A stretch of DNA of 64,000 nucleotides, from assembly GCA_029204225.1 (NCBI GenBank), contig CM055097.1:26321039-26385038 (forward strand), in the 5' to 3' direction. A program made the position numbers and the translations under genes. The notes beneath the pieces were generated by a model, which was not told where the DNA came from, ran no database searches, and saw only the letters and a list, made by a program, of their open reading frames with translations. Source of the stretch: Diphasiastrum complanatum. Lineage: Eukaryota > Streptophyta > Lycopodiopsida > Lycopodiales > Lycopodiaceae. This document shows, one piece after another, positions 35,505 to 48,061 of the stretch. The stretch's first letter is position 1. Each line of letters begins with the position of its first letter.

Positions 35505-36600
35505 GCATGACATAACCTACTTGCCATTGACATTAGCACCAAGCAAGTTACATCATAACGACATGACATGCCTATTCCTAAAATCTTGCTCCAAAGGAGC
35601 CTAGTAACTTGAAAAAAAAAAAAGCACAAGTACCTGGTCCACTAATTTGGTGGCTCTACCTCCACTAGTGCTCCTTACCCCTAATGCCAAGTGCTTTTTA
35701 TTCCTTTGTATTTGACACCCACCTCAAATAGCAAAATTACCTTCTTATGTCGCTAACTTAATATACCTTTTGTCACAATTTTCATAAGGACAATCAACAA
35801 TTTAAAAAACACATGAAAGATTTGGCGAGAGGTTTAGGGCTATGTGACATTTAGTCATTGGTTGTACACATGAAAGGTTTGACATTTAAAAAACTTCTAT
35901 GAAAGCAAACTAAGTGTTTAAGAAAAAAACAAAAAATTGCCCACATTATGTAAGGGAGGGCCAAAGACCTCCAACCTCCCCTCCTCAAAAAAAAACACTA
36001 CTTCTACATAATCTTAGATTGGAGTGTGGTTGGAAGCCAATACAACCATATCCTTTTTTTTACAACAACTAAAAGATCTATACTTTGTATTCTAAACAAG
36101 GTGATCTCAGATATCAAGCTTTGGTGCTCAAATTAAAGAAGCATTCAAACAAACACTGCAAGTGATGCTCGTGATTTAAGGCCATGTTTATCAAATGCCA
36201 ATGAATTGGAATAATCGCATATTGATATTGGAAAATTTCTTTAATCAGTAGAGCAATTGTCAACCAAGAAAATTGGATAGAGTAAAATATTGGAGCAAAT
36301 AAGTGACTTCATTTAATTATTTACATCTCCAGATCCTAGATGGCATGTTTGTTTGTATGGGATGACCTGCAAGGCAACAATCTTGATAATCAAAGGCTAT
36401 CAAATGATCATCGTAGATTAGCTAGAGCATGTCAAGATTACTTACACGTATTTGCCAGGATCTCACTCTACTTGCATGCTTCCTATTCCTTGACTTGGAG
36501 GTGAAGCTTCTAGAGTTTGATTGAATGCTTCTACTTGGTTGGGTGGTTTCTCCATAGTGTGTTTTCCATTGTGTTTGTCTTGTAAGCAGGATCTTGAGGA
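35505..36600. other. intergenic, nothing recognised
   Basis: AT-rich with A-runs; no supported gene or repeat. Confidence 0.35.
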
Positions 36601-38460
36601 GCTTCCCTTATAGTGTTATCAGAGCAAGGCTTACAAGCTTGGGAGAACTTGGAGTGGTGGTGCTTTTCATTGGAGCTTTGGTGGAGATCAACTAGTATTC
36701 TCATCCAAGAGTTGGAACAAGTTTGCAAGTTGGTGGATCTTCCCAATTTCAATTTGCATGATCCATGTCTCTCTTAATTTCTTTGTGGTTTATAGAGAAT
36801 GGAGAATGGAGAATGGAGCTAGGAAACCAATTTGCGTTGTTGTTTTGGAGCTTTAGTTTGTGTAACTTAAAACTAGCGTAATTCTGAAATTTCCAGCAAG
36901 TTGTTCTTCCATATTAGTGTTGAAATTAATGATGCATGTTAGATCTTCCCACGATTTAGGATTCTAGACTATATTTTGGTCAAAATTGCTTGTTTTTTCA
37001 TGTTTTTTTCGCACAAAATAGATAGTAAGAACCAAAATCCAGCAAGATCAGATCAACTAGATGGTTATAATCCTATGAATTGGTTTGCATGTGTTGGAGA
37101 AAACGTTTCTTGCCATAAATTTCCATGTTATGATGATGAAAAATCGGGAAAAAGCCAAAAATTATGATTTTTGCTTGTTTTTTCATAAAATTGGATAGTA
37201 GGTGACTGTAGAACACCATGTAAAGCTTGTAAAGAGGTGAATCATAGTCTTTAGAAGTTGTCCTTGAAGTTAGAGCCAAGAATACCAGCAATTAAACTTG
37301 TAGGAAGTCAAAAAAGGGCAAAAATTGGCCATTTTTGGTGATTTTTGGGGGATGGATTTCTCTAGATCCATAAGAGGATCATTCTGGATTTTTTACAGCA
37401 TGATTAGTATTCATTTTTACCTTCCCAGTAAGCTATCAGACCTGTAAATTGGTGGGTGGATTCTTAGGTTTCAATTCCATCAAGTTTGAGGCTATTTTGA
37501 CTTCTATATATATCAGAAAATCATGGTTCTCAGCCCATACTGCTTCATAGGACCTGTATGAAGGCTTCATGGATCTCTAATTGACCATTTAAGACTATTG
37601 GTAGCATCACTTTTTGGCTTAGGGAGGTGTTTGCACGTTCTTTGAAGATTTGGCCTACAAAAAATATGCCCTACTATTGGTTTTTTGGCTGTTTTGATCT
37701 CACACATGTGAAACCTAGGAGGCAAGCTGATGTGGCAACTGTCTTGTTCACTAGGTCTCCCTCTGTTTTGAGCTTTACAGGACCTAATTTGGTGTCACAT
37801 AGCCAAAGATATGATCATTTGAAGTTTTGCAAATTTTGTGTGTAAAAGTGGCAAAATTTTGAATTGTTCTGATTGCATGCAAGTAAATTTTCTAATTTGT
37901 GGTATCGTACTTGCATGGAATGTCTACATGTTGATTCTTAGAGTGATTCTGACATGCATGAGTGGTTTAAATCTGGTTTGAGTGGTTATATGCATGTGCT
38001 CTGACAAATAGGATACAAATTTGGGTTTATGGTTGACAATTTTCGTAGAATTGCAATTTACGTAAAATTTTGTAGAGTCAAAAAGTCGGTTAATGTCGCA
38101 TGTCATTCATGCCTGATAGACATCAATTCAGTAAATTTAGGAATCGAACAGTGAATAGTTTTTTCGATTTCGATCGCCTAAAAACTAATAGTGTTTTTGA
38201 CAAATTTTTAAAAAAATGTAAAAAAACATTTTAAAATTGAATGTGTGAAAATTCAAAATTTTTAGTTTTTTCAGTTTCTTGAATTATCTATGAAATGTAC
38301 TAAAAATAGTGAATTGGCCATGCTGGAGTCAATTTTAGTCAGATTTGGTCAACTATACTTCGCTATGAGTTAAACAAATATTAACTAATTTTAGTGATTT
38401 TCAGGAATAGATAAATCGAGATGGCCAAAGAGACTTCAAATCATTTTATATGGTGATTTG
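36601..38460 (+). mobile_element. probable 5' leader of the gypsy element
   Basis: TGTTATCAGAGCAAGG near 36613 resembles a tRNA-Met primer-binding site. From there to the gag at 38468 the sequence is non-coding with long T-rich stretches, as in gypsy leaders. The 5' LTR to its left could not be matched to the putative 3' LTR at 42.65 kb, so this link is tentative. Confidence 0.4.
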
Positions 38461-38467
38461 TTAGCAG

Positions 38468-41400
38468 TTGAGTACGGCGCTCAATGATATGAATAATTGC
38501 AATCAGATGAGAGACCAGCAAATAGAAGTTCTATTGAACCAAGTCAAGTTGATGTCTTTACCCAATCTCAATTTTCAACCAGAGGTAATTTATTCGAGGG
38601 AGAAGAAGGAGAAGAAACCTGAAGTCATTGAAGATTGGCTTGCTAAGTGGAGTAGTTCCTTCAACCTGCATGGAGTTCCAAATGAGAAGAAAATTGAAAG
38701 TGTCGTGCTGCTCTTACGCGGCACAACATCATCGTGGTGGCGAGATTTACCGGTGAAGCCAACAACTTGGGATGCTTTTGCAGAAGTCTTCAAGAAAGCT
38801 TTCGTGATAGCAGATGACGTTGACTACTACCTGAAGTTCGTGAACTACAAAGAGCTTGGACTCTTATATCCAGAAATTGATGAACCTATGGAATAGGGTT
38901 CCATCATTCGATGCAAAGTTGGCACTTTGGTAGTTTGTCCTAGGTTTGCCAGCCGACTATGAAAGTGAATGCAAACGAAATGTGCTTCAAGGCTTCGAGG
39001 ATGTGTTTCAGATTTTGAAAACATATGATTCCACAGTGGTGGCATCCAGGAAGCAGTTTGCACGAATTTCAACCGCTTTGAAAACCAAGAAGGGGAAGAA
39101 GCGTGGTCCAGACCAAGCAAAATATTTTGACGAATTAGATCAAGTAGCATCGGAACCCAGGATGCTAAAGAGAAAGAGATTTAAGAAATCCATGTCCCGA
39201 GACAAGGCTAAAAAAAAGAACTTATGTGTCGTCTGTGAGATTCCTGGACATATGATGAAGTTTTGTCCAGAAAGGAAGAAAATGTCTGCTCATATAATTG
39301 AGATCCCAGAAGGCAATGGTAAGACTTTGGAAATTAACCTGATGGATTGTGAGTGTGAATATTATTTTCCATTTAACTGGCATAATTAAAGACCAAGAAG
39401 TGAGTATTCTATTGGACAGTGGTTCGACTCATAATTTTATTAATTCTCATCTTGTGCAGAAACTCAACTTGGAAACTGAAGCCAGCAATCATAGATATAA
39501 ACTTTATCTAGCTTTAGGAGTAGAGTTGGAGACTTGGAACGTACAAGTCCCAAAGCTCCTAGTTTTGATGCAAGGACACATAGAATTAGTTGATTTTCAT
39601 GTCTTAGACCTAGCCCGTACTCATTTAATTTTAGATTGTGAGTGGTTATTTAGTAAATCACCTTCTCTGATAATTGATTTTGAGAAACATCTTCTCACTT
39701 TCAAGGAGGGTGATAAGGTAGTTACATTATTTGGCAGTAATTTTGTACGTCCTTTGGATAAGATTTCTATAGTTAATGAAATGGAAGCATTGGATTATTC
39801 TGAGTATGAAGTTTTTTTTATTTTTGTTATTCCAGTTGTGGATGTTCCTGAAATGAATCTAAATAGTTGTGAATTCTCAACAATTCTTAACTCAATAAAT
39901 TTAGATCATGAACAAGCAATGAAAGAACAGATCATTAATGAATTTAGGAATGTTTTTCCATCTAAATTACCTCATGGTTTGCCACCGTCTATGTCAGTAG
40001 ACCACACGATTGAGTTAATTCCAAGAAGTCAACCTGTCTCTAGACAACCTTATAGGTTTTCTCAGAAAGAGGAGACAGAGATTTCAAATCAAATAGAAAA
40101 CTATCTAAGGATGGGACATATACAACCCAGTAAATCACCATAGAGCGTTCATGTTCTTCTTAAAGCGAAGAAAGATGGAGATTTCCAAATGTGTGTTGAT
40201 TATAAAGGGCTAAATAAGGTGATTGTTAAAAATAAATATCCATTACCCAGGATGGATGACCCTGTAGATCGCTTGGGTGGAGCTAAGTATTTCACCAAGA
40301 TTGATCTTAGGACAGGGTACCATCAAATAAGAATTAAATCGGAAGATGTCCAAAAGATAGAATTTTGTTCTAGATTTGGTCATTATGAGTTCTTAGTGTT
40401 GTCATTTGGATTAACAAATGTGCCAGCAACATTCTAGCAAATGATGAACGATTTATTTTGTCCACATCTGGGGAAGTTTGTGGTGGTATTCCTAGACGAT
40501 ATTCTCGTCTATAGTAAATCCTTGATGGAACACTTAGAGCACCTAAGAATCGTCTTGATGAAACTCCAGTGGGAGTTACTCTACACTAAAGAGTCCAAGT
40601 GTGAGTTCTTTAAGCAAGAGTTGTTTATATCGGTCATAAGATCACAGTTAATGGGATCAAGATTGACGAGGATAAAATTAAGATTGTGATTAAGTGGCCA
40701 ATTTCGGGAACTGTGAGACAAGTAAAGTCTTTTCTAGGAGTACAGTTTTCTTCAAGGGATTTATTGAGGATTATGCTAAGTTAGCAGCTCCGCTTAATCA
40801 TCTCACAAAAGGGTTTGTTAATAATTAAAAAAAAGAGGAATCAACCTAGTCCGCCTATTGTTTGGAACGAGGAATTGAATCAATGTTTTGAGCAACTTAA
40901 AACAATGGTTGTTTCAGATCTCATGTTACAAATTGCAAATCCAGACTTACGTTACGTTGTGAGAACGGACGCAAGTGATATTGTAGTTGGAGTGATTCTA
41001 TTACAAATGGATAGGCCACTAGCGTTTGAGAGCAAAAAATTCATTGGTCTTCAGTTGCGTTATACTACGCAAGAAAAGGAATTGTTTGTTGTAATACATG
41101 CACTTAACACTTGGAGACAAAACTTGTATGGCAGTAAGTTCATAATGTATACAGATCACCAGCCTCCTAAGTATTTTTGCAACCAACATGATCTTCGGGG
41201 GAGAAAGCTCGATGGGCTGAATTGATGCAAGAATTCGATCATGGAATCAATTACATAAGAGACAGCTCTAATCAAGTTGCATATGCTCTTAGTCTAAATC
41301 GGTGAACTGAAGGAGTTGTCATTCACCTAGATTTCCATGGATCTATATCTTTCACTGAGAGGAAAATATGAATCTGACTCCCATTTTGGTCATATTTAGA

Positions 41401-42618
41401 ACATTGATCAGACCAAAAGAAATGTAGACAGTTTTGAGTCAGCAACACAGGGGACTCAACTAACTAAGAAAGATAAGAAAATTGTACAACAGTTTACCAT
41501 TCGAGATGGATTGCTATTTCGGAATGGAAAAGTTTGTGTGCTTGGGAATGAAGAGCTCAAACACAAGATTTTGTTTGAATGTCATGACATACCCTATAGA
41601 GGACATCCCGATATACACAGGACTCTAGACTTGGTTAAGAGGGAATTTTATTGGCCAAAGCTCAAGCCATATGTCGAGTCATATGTGATTAAATGCAAGC
41701 CCTTTCAACTGGCAAAGCTGAACGCCATAAGGCTACTGGTGTATTGCATCTATTAGATATCCGTAATAAGAGATGGGAAAGCATATCTATAGATTTTGTA
41801 GTTGGACTTCCTAAGACCCAACAGCAAAATGATTCTATTTGAGTTGTAGTGGATCAGTTAACTAAGTTAGTTGTATTCATACTAGTTAAATCAACTATAA
41901 AAGCTTCCGATTTAGCTAAGATCTTTGTTGAAAGATTATTTTAGCTGTATGGTCTGCCTAGTGACATTGTTAGTAATAGACATCCTAAGTTCACGGGTCA
42001 CTTTTGGTCAGCAATATTCCATAAACTATAAACTTAAGTGAGATTAAGTTCTTCAGATCATCCTGAATCATATGCCAAATAGAAAGGACTAGTCAAACTA
42101 TGAAAGATATTTTGAGGATGTATGTTTCTCACAAGCAGTGGCTCAGTCGTGAAATCTGGTTGTAGTATAACAGTGATGTACCCACCTATCAAAGGCACAC
42201 CTACGATCTGATTTAGAACCTTATTTGACAATGGTAGCTCATCTTGGATATGGGTCTGTCAGGAGCTCATTTTCTATAGTTCTACAGTTCTGCTTCAGAT
42301 TCTTACTTTAATGCTTACAAACTACAGATTATTATTAATCTAATCTACAAAAACATCAGGGAACTAAACTAAATCTACTCCTATTGAAATCAGAGAATCA
42401 ACATCAACACATAAATCCGTAGTGCTTAGGATAGAACTAAACACTATACCAATCTTGTACCTTTGGAATCTGAGAAAGTGCTCAGAACCAAAAATAAACA
42501 ATTGAGAAATTGTTCTATCTCTGAGTGCTTAATTTGGTGGAAGGGTCATACTGAGGATGATGATTCATGGGAAAGAGTTGATAGCATAAAGAAGAGTTTT
42601 GCTAAGTTTAGCTTCTAA
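38468..42618 (+). pseudogene. Ty3-gypsy gag-pol with chromodomain-like C-terminus (mutated)
   Basis: Domains in plus-strand order: gag 38468-39200 (LLRGTTSSWWRDLPVKPTTW; in-frame stop at 38896); zinc knuckle CVVCEIPGHMMKFC near 39225; aspartic protease VSILLDSGSTHNFINS near 39405, catalytic D-S-G intact; reverse transcriptase from about 40000 ([38 protein letters not shown] at 40489-40515, catalytic DD intact); RNase H 40860-41225 (RTDASDIVVGVIL); integrase zinc domain near 41575-41715 (HDIPYRGH, but the second Cys of the CxxC pair is Phe); degenerate integrase core to 42160; and a chromodomain-like end, ECLIWWKGHTEDDDSWERV, before a stop at 42616-42618. At least four stops and a frameshift around 40690 make it inactive. 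The chromodomain would place it among chromoviruses, whose chromodomain steers integration to histone-marked chromatin. Confidence 0.9.
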
Positions 42619-42629
42619 GGATAGAAGCA

Positions 42630-43200
42630 GTTTAAGGAGGGAAGAATGTTATGTCCATGATCAGTACATAGGATTCAGTATACTCCTAGCCTTGGATACA
42701 CTATACTCCAGTGAGAAACAAGCTGTTAGTTATGCTACATTTTACTGGACGTGACTTGAAAGTAACTAATATCCTTGTGAGGCCCAAAACACACTAAATG
42801 GTATGTTGGAATGAATGAATACTTCTCTATTCTATTGTAATCTGATTACGTTCTCTTATAGTTCTGTCTAAGCTATCAAATACTTTCTATATCATTACTC
42901 ACTCTGTAAGTTTGTCTACGAAATCAATCTCCCTGATTTGGATGATTTCAAAGTTAGAGTTAAGTATAATCAAACCAACGTGGCAATTGTCGCACTAGTT
43001 TTGTTCGAATTTGATAGGTGTAGTCATGCATTAGAAGAAGGACCTCTTCGCAGAGCATGATAGTAGCATCTATCGAATGCACCTCTTTCTCTATCGAGCA
43101 TTCTTTCCTTCTTCCAACACATCTCACTAGTTTGATGGTGAGAGATTGTTTTGCCAATCTTGACACATCTAGGTTTGATCGTTTGTGCATGAAACTTTAA
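42630..43200 (+). mobile_element. polypurine tract and probable 3' LTR of the gypsy element
   Basis: AAGGAGGGAAGAA (about 42634-42647) is a polypurine tract, followed by TGTTATGTCCATGATCAG as an LTR start. The right end is not identified. Confidence 0.5.
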
Positions 43201-43795
43201 CATGTTTTTGGGGATTAGGTTGTTGATCCTTAGAAATTATTTAGGTGATTCTTTTATATTTGTGAACGGTTGGAGTCGGAACCAAAATGATGAAACTAGA
43301 AGACAATTTTTGTTGCTCCTTAACCATTTTTGGCATCAAAGTCATGTCATAGAAGAGTCCACCTTCAAATAGACTTAATCCCCTATTTTTCCTATTTCAT
43401 TAAGTGCTTTTGAGCCACATTTCATCAGTAAAAAGTTAGATACAACCTTTCTTTCCATTTGGTAGTATTTTGAGTGTAAATTGCAACATTGTCTTACTGA
43501 AAATGTTTGTAGAATTGCCAAGTGAGTAGGAGTCTTTCAGATTTAACTTTTTTTTCTCTTATAGGTGTTTGGGATCTATTTCTATACACATAAAGGGTGC
43601 TTTGGGAAGCACAAGATTAGTGTTTTTGATTTCATTCTCTATTCATCAAGTTGAGCTAGTTTTTTACATGCTAGTCAAATGGCTCTTCATGGCAACATAA
43701 TACTTGAATCTAATGATAAATTGACCTCTTCCACTTATAAAATTTAAAATATTGAATGGAAATGTCAGAAATTGAGAGGTTTAGTTGATATCGAA
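43201..43795. other. LTR remainder or intergenic
   Basis: No coding potential recognised. Confidence 0.3.
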
Positions 43796-44169
43796 TTAGT
43801 AGAGGACTGATAGAAACAAAACTCTAATGCAATAAAATTATATAATCAATTCAGTAAGTAGCATGTACAAATCCGATGAATAGCAATCACAAAAGTGGGA
43901 TGCAACCGCGTACTTGAAACTAACTCTAAATCTCTAATCAATTTTGTTTGACGCACTTTTGCTGATTAGCGATGAAGCGATACTAGCGACGTTCTATTGA
44001 AAGGAGTTGATAGTTTGACTCCTTTCGATAGTCTTTGTTGTTTTCGAACCCGACTGTTAGCCATTCCCATGTATGTCTACAAATTGTGCGATAGCACGAG
44101 TAAAATTGCAAAAATTGGATAACTGAATGGATGTAATAATTGGATTATAGGATAATAATCCAACAAGAT
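43796..44169 (-). mobile_element. copia LTR fragment (probable solo LTR)
   Basis: The right end ...GATAATAATCCAACA has the same terminal text as the LTRs ending at 12968 and 14025. The interior shares word order with them (GCAATAAA, GCGTACT). No internal sequence follows, and no target duplication was found. Confidence 0.5.
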
Positions 44170-46055
44170 GCGCATCAATCTTCAAAATACTAAAGGGATT
44201 CAATCAATATTGAGGACCTATTTTGCACACATGATAATGAAAAAATATAAGAGAATGAAATGCTTTGATTCATGCACAAAAATTGTGTTACAACTATCAA
44301 TCACAATGCACGCTAGAAAAAGGAAATAGTAGACTATAGAGACACCAATCTTCCTCCTCCAATATCACCACCAAAATGAGGTATTTGCAACAACCACTAA
44401 ACGAGTAAAATTGTGAAACTATTTATAGCTATAGTAGGACACATTTGAAATGGTTAGGCCCTAGATCTCCACCATCCATCAAATGAATAGTCTAGATCAA
44501 CTATCTTGACAATTACCACATAGTCTTATAAAACATGTACATAAAATAAAATAAGAATGTCATTTCCACCAACTTAGCCCCCTCCACATGATTTTCACAC
44601 ATGTGGCCTCTAGTTTGACACTTTAAAAATTTTATATTTAGGCCTCAAGTTGATATTTGCCAATGTAGACTATTTTTTTCACATGATAGCAATAAAAATA
44701 TGCGTACTTCAACATGTCATGTGTATCGATTTTTAAGTACATGGATGAACGGGTCAACAATCGTCAACAACGTGAGCAAGATGGAGAGAGGTAAACATTT
44801 ACTTTTTTTTTGGAACAACGGACGAAAATTATTACCTTGGACACTAGTGAACAACATAATTGATTATCGAGTTTATTCATTGCTTGATGCATAAATATCA
44901 TGATCATGCGTGATACTGGATTCGTTGTACAAGCTCCAAGTAATCTAAGAGCCAATTCATTAGCTATAATGTTGTTGAATGCTTCCTTAACTGGAAGCAC
45001 GATTGCAAAACTACAACTAGCAAGTGGTCAACTTTCTATTCACTAATGTTAATGATGATCCAAGTTGTCTAGTTTCTTGTGACTCATTACACACATGTAA
45101 GGACACTGGTTAGGTTCACTAGCATCAAGTAGCAATTTGATTGTCATAATACTTATTACATCTCACTTTCACAAAGACATTTCAAATGATAGTGTACTAA
45201 TTTAGTATGTTTTTGCTAGGTGCTTTCTTGGTTTATTAAATTGAGAGATCACATTTGCAACTCACACAATTGATTGCACATAGAGAAATAAGTTAACAAC
45301 AAAGGCTCGATAGCATGCAAATAGTTTTTTTTACAAAAAACTAGCCATTTTCTTCGTTGTTAAAGAGTATAAAAAATCAACAAAAACTTTCAATGAAGAC
45401 TTTGTAAAGAGTTAAAATAGTCCTTGAACTTCCCAATTCTCCTTGTTAGAGTGAGCAATGCCAAGTTCAATAGATGCAACTCTCTCCACAAACTTCAACG
45501 TGCTTAGAGTCTTGGCTTATGTGCACAAATATGTTAGGTCTAGCTTGCCCACTTACATAAAGCCAAAAAATTGCTATTTTCATTTTTGTTATTTTAATTG
45601 TAATAGATTCAATACCAAAGAATGCAATATGGCGTTAAGTCTAAAAGCAATGAAATGCTAAAAACCCTTCAGTGAATATTGTTTGCGCAAATATGATCAA
45701 AGACATCTTTGCACATTACAAATAGGGTTATGAGAATGATCTTGAGTCTTGTGAATCGATGGAGGATATCTCTAGAAACATTTTGAGTGAATGAATTAGC
45801 TCATCTTGATGTAAACATATAAATGAATGACAAGTGTTTGAAGCAAAGTAAGGCAAGTTTCTTTGCATAGTACACACATATGAGAACAACTGCTAGGCTC
45901 ATTTGAAGTTGTTAGACTAGATGTACAAATTTTTTGGCCTATTTTGATGAGTTCCAATATATGCTCTATAGACTTGACAATTCATGACTGAGATACTATC
46001 GCCAAGTTGCTCCACTTGTATTACGATAGAACTATTCCATGTGTTTGCTGCCCAT
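44170..46055. other. intergenic, nothing recognised
   Basis: About 1.9 kb of AT-rich sequence with short ORFs only. Confidence 0.35.
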
Positions 46056-46060
46056 AATTG

Positions 46061-46314
46061 AGTTAAGAAAACAGTTTAAAAAACCCTACTGGATCAATCA
46101 CCACAGCACAACGTCAAGTGCAATAAGACAAGACAACAAAATTGCTCTCCACAAACTATATATTCAAACTGATAAGCAAGTACAAAGATAAAGTTGCTTA
46201 AAAGCACTCAAAGGGCTCGTAAAAGAAAGACGGCCCGATAATTCTAGAACTGAGCACACGTGGTGCCGTCGAAATAAGAAAGCATTGTATAAGTCGATCA
46301 TTGCTATTTTAACT
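46061..46314 (-). repeat. 3' LTR of the copia element
   Basis: 254 bp, AGTTAAG...TTTTAACT on the plus strand. Equal in length to 52577-52830. Confidence 0.95.
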
Positions 46315-46323
46315 CTCTCCCTC
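46315..46323 (-). promoter_or_regulatory. polypurine tract
   Basis: GAGGGAGAG on the minus strand, immediately before the 3' LTR. It primes plus-strand DNA synthesis in LTR elements. Confidence 0.85.
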
Positions 46324-46439
46324 AATGATCAACGTCTCTTTTTATTTTAGAGTTTACTCTATTCATGGAACATACCTCCATGATAGTATTACAAGTAAAG
46401 GCTTTTTACATAACCAGATCTAAGCCAAGTTTGGCTCTA

Positions 46440-47593
46440 AAAGTTTCAAACTTCTCTCTACTTAAAGCTTTCGTAAATATATAAGACAAAGTGATATTTT
46501 ACCTCAAGATGTTTTGTCCTTGCGTGAAAGACAGGATTCTTAGCCAATTGTATTCCACTTTGGCTGTCACAGAAAATAATAGTGGGATTTACCTGCTTCA
46601 TGCCAATCTCACATAACAACTTACGCAGCCAAATAGCTTCATGGGTGGCAGAACTTAACGCTTTATATTCGGCTTCTGTAGAAGAAAGAGAAATGGTATC
46701 TTGCTTCTAGCTAGACCATGAAAAACAACCGCTACCAAAATTGAAGGCATATCCTGTTGTTGACTTTCTATCATCTACATTTCCTGCCCAATCAGCGTCA
46801 ACATAACCCTGCAACTTAGGTAAAGCACTTTGTCTTTTGAGATTAGGCCAAGGTTAGGTGTACCTTTCACATACCTCAAAATCCTTTTTGCAGCTTTCCA
46901 ACGGTCCATATTGGGTGATGACATGAATTGGCTAATTAGACTTACATCATAGCAGATATCATGACATGTGGTCATACGATATATCAAACTCCCAACTAGC
47001 TGACGAAATAAAGTAGCGTCAACATGTGCACTATCATCAATATGAGATAATTTTTTACCAGCTTCGCAAGGGGTGATGGAATGTTTGCACTCTGTCATGC
47101 GAAATCTCTCCAATACCTCGCACACATACTTGTTTTGACATAACCTAATATCACTTCCAGTTTGCCATACTTCAATACCCAAACAATAGTGCATAAGATC
47201 TAAATCTGTCATCTCAAATTGCTTGAATAAGTTGGCTTTGATAGAATGAATGAGATTCTCATCATTGCCCATGATAATGATATCATCAACATAAAGTACA
47301 ATCAGGGCAATGCTATCTTCGTTTATAAGAACACAAAGATTTGGATCTGAATATGTTCTTACAAACTCATGAGAAAGAAAGTAATTGTCAATGCGTCCAT
47401 ACCATGCACGTGGTGCTTGCTTAAGGCCATAAAGTGCTTTGCGTAGTTTGCATACCTTATGTTCTTGTCCTTTTGCCATGAAGCCTTGCGGTTGGACCTT
47501 GTAAACTTCTTCCTCTAAGTCACCATTCAAGAATGCGGACTTCACATCCATTTGATGGATCTTCCACCCAAAAAGGTTGATGGCTCTCAACAC
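46440..47593 (-). pseudogene. copia reverse transcriptase and RNase H
   Basis: RT motifs are HQMDVKSAFLNGDLEEEVY, ALYGLKQAPRAWYGRIDNYF, LIVLYVDDIIIMG (catalytic YVDD intact) and LMHYCLGIEVWQ. RNase H follows, with [18 protein letters not shown] (one stop), SLSSTEAEYKAL, FCDSQSGIQLAKNP and KHLEVKYHFV. After that about 20 residues are missing before FTKAL. The RT N-terminus is absent: LMSDILKC of the linker joins LRAINLFGWKIHQ directly, so about 110-150 residues are deleted. Confidence 0.92.
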
Positions 47594-48061
47594 TTCAAAA
47601 TGTCACTCATTAGGGCATAGTTCACATGATAACGATCAGGAGACTTCCTTTTTCGCATTGATCTTCTCACTTCTCCTTGTGTGCTAGATCCTGGTTGATT
47701 TAGCTTTGCATCCTTCATGATCTTTTCATACCATTTTGGTATCTTAGATTCAGGTGATACACTACGTGGAGAGTATGTGTCCCAAGGAGTGTCCAAGTAA
47801 TGTCTCTTACTTCCAACCAGTTTCTCCTTTATTGCTCCTATTGGCAAGTACCTTCCCCTAGGCTCTTGGATAGGTGGTGTCTTCTCATACTCACCCTCTC
47901 AACTCTCGTCTTCATGTGCATCATCATATGGAGCATCTTCTTCTTCCAAATTTGTGGGAAGTCTTTTGATGCTTTCATCGCTTGCATGGTCTTCATCTTC
48001 ATACCTATGCGTCTCATCAAAGATCACATCTTTGCTTATGTGGAATGTGTTTTCTATTTAT
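47587..48061 (-). pseudogene. copia integrase-RT linker
   Basis: TFHISKDVIFDETHRYEDED (about 48045-47985) resumes the host element's integrase end after the nested insert. The linker then continues to RRSMRKRKSPDRYHVNYALM near 47610. Confidence 0.85.
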
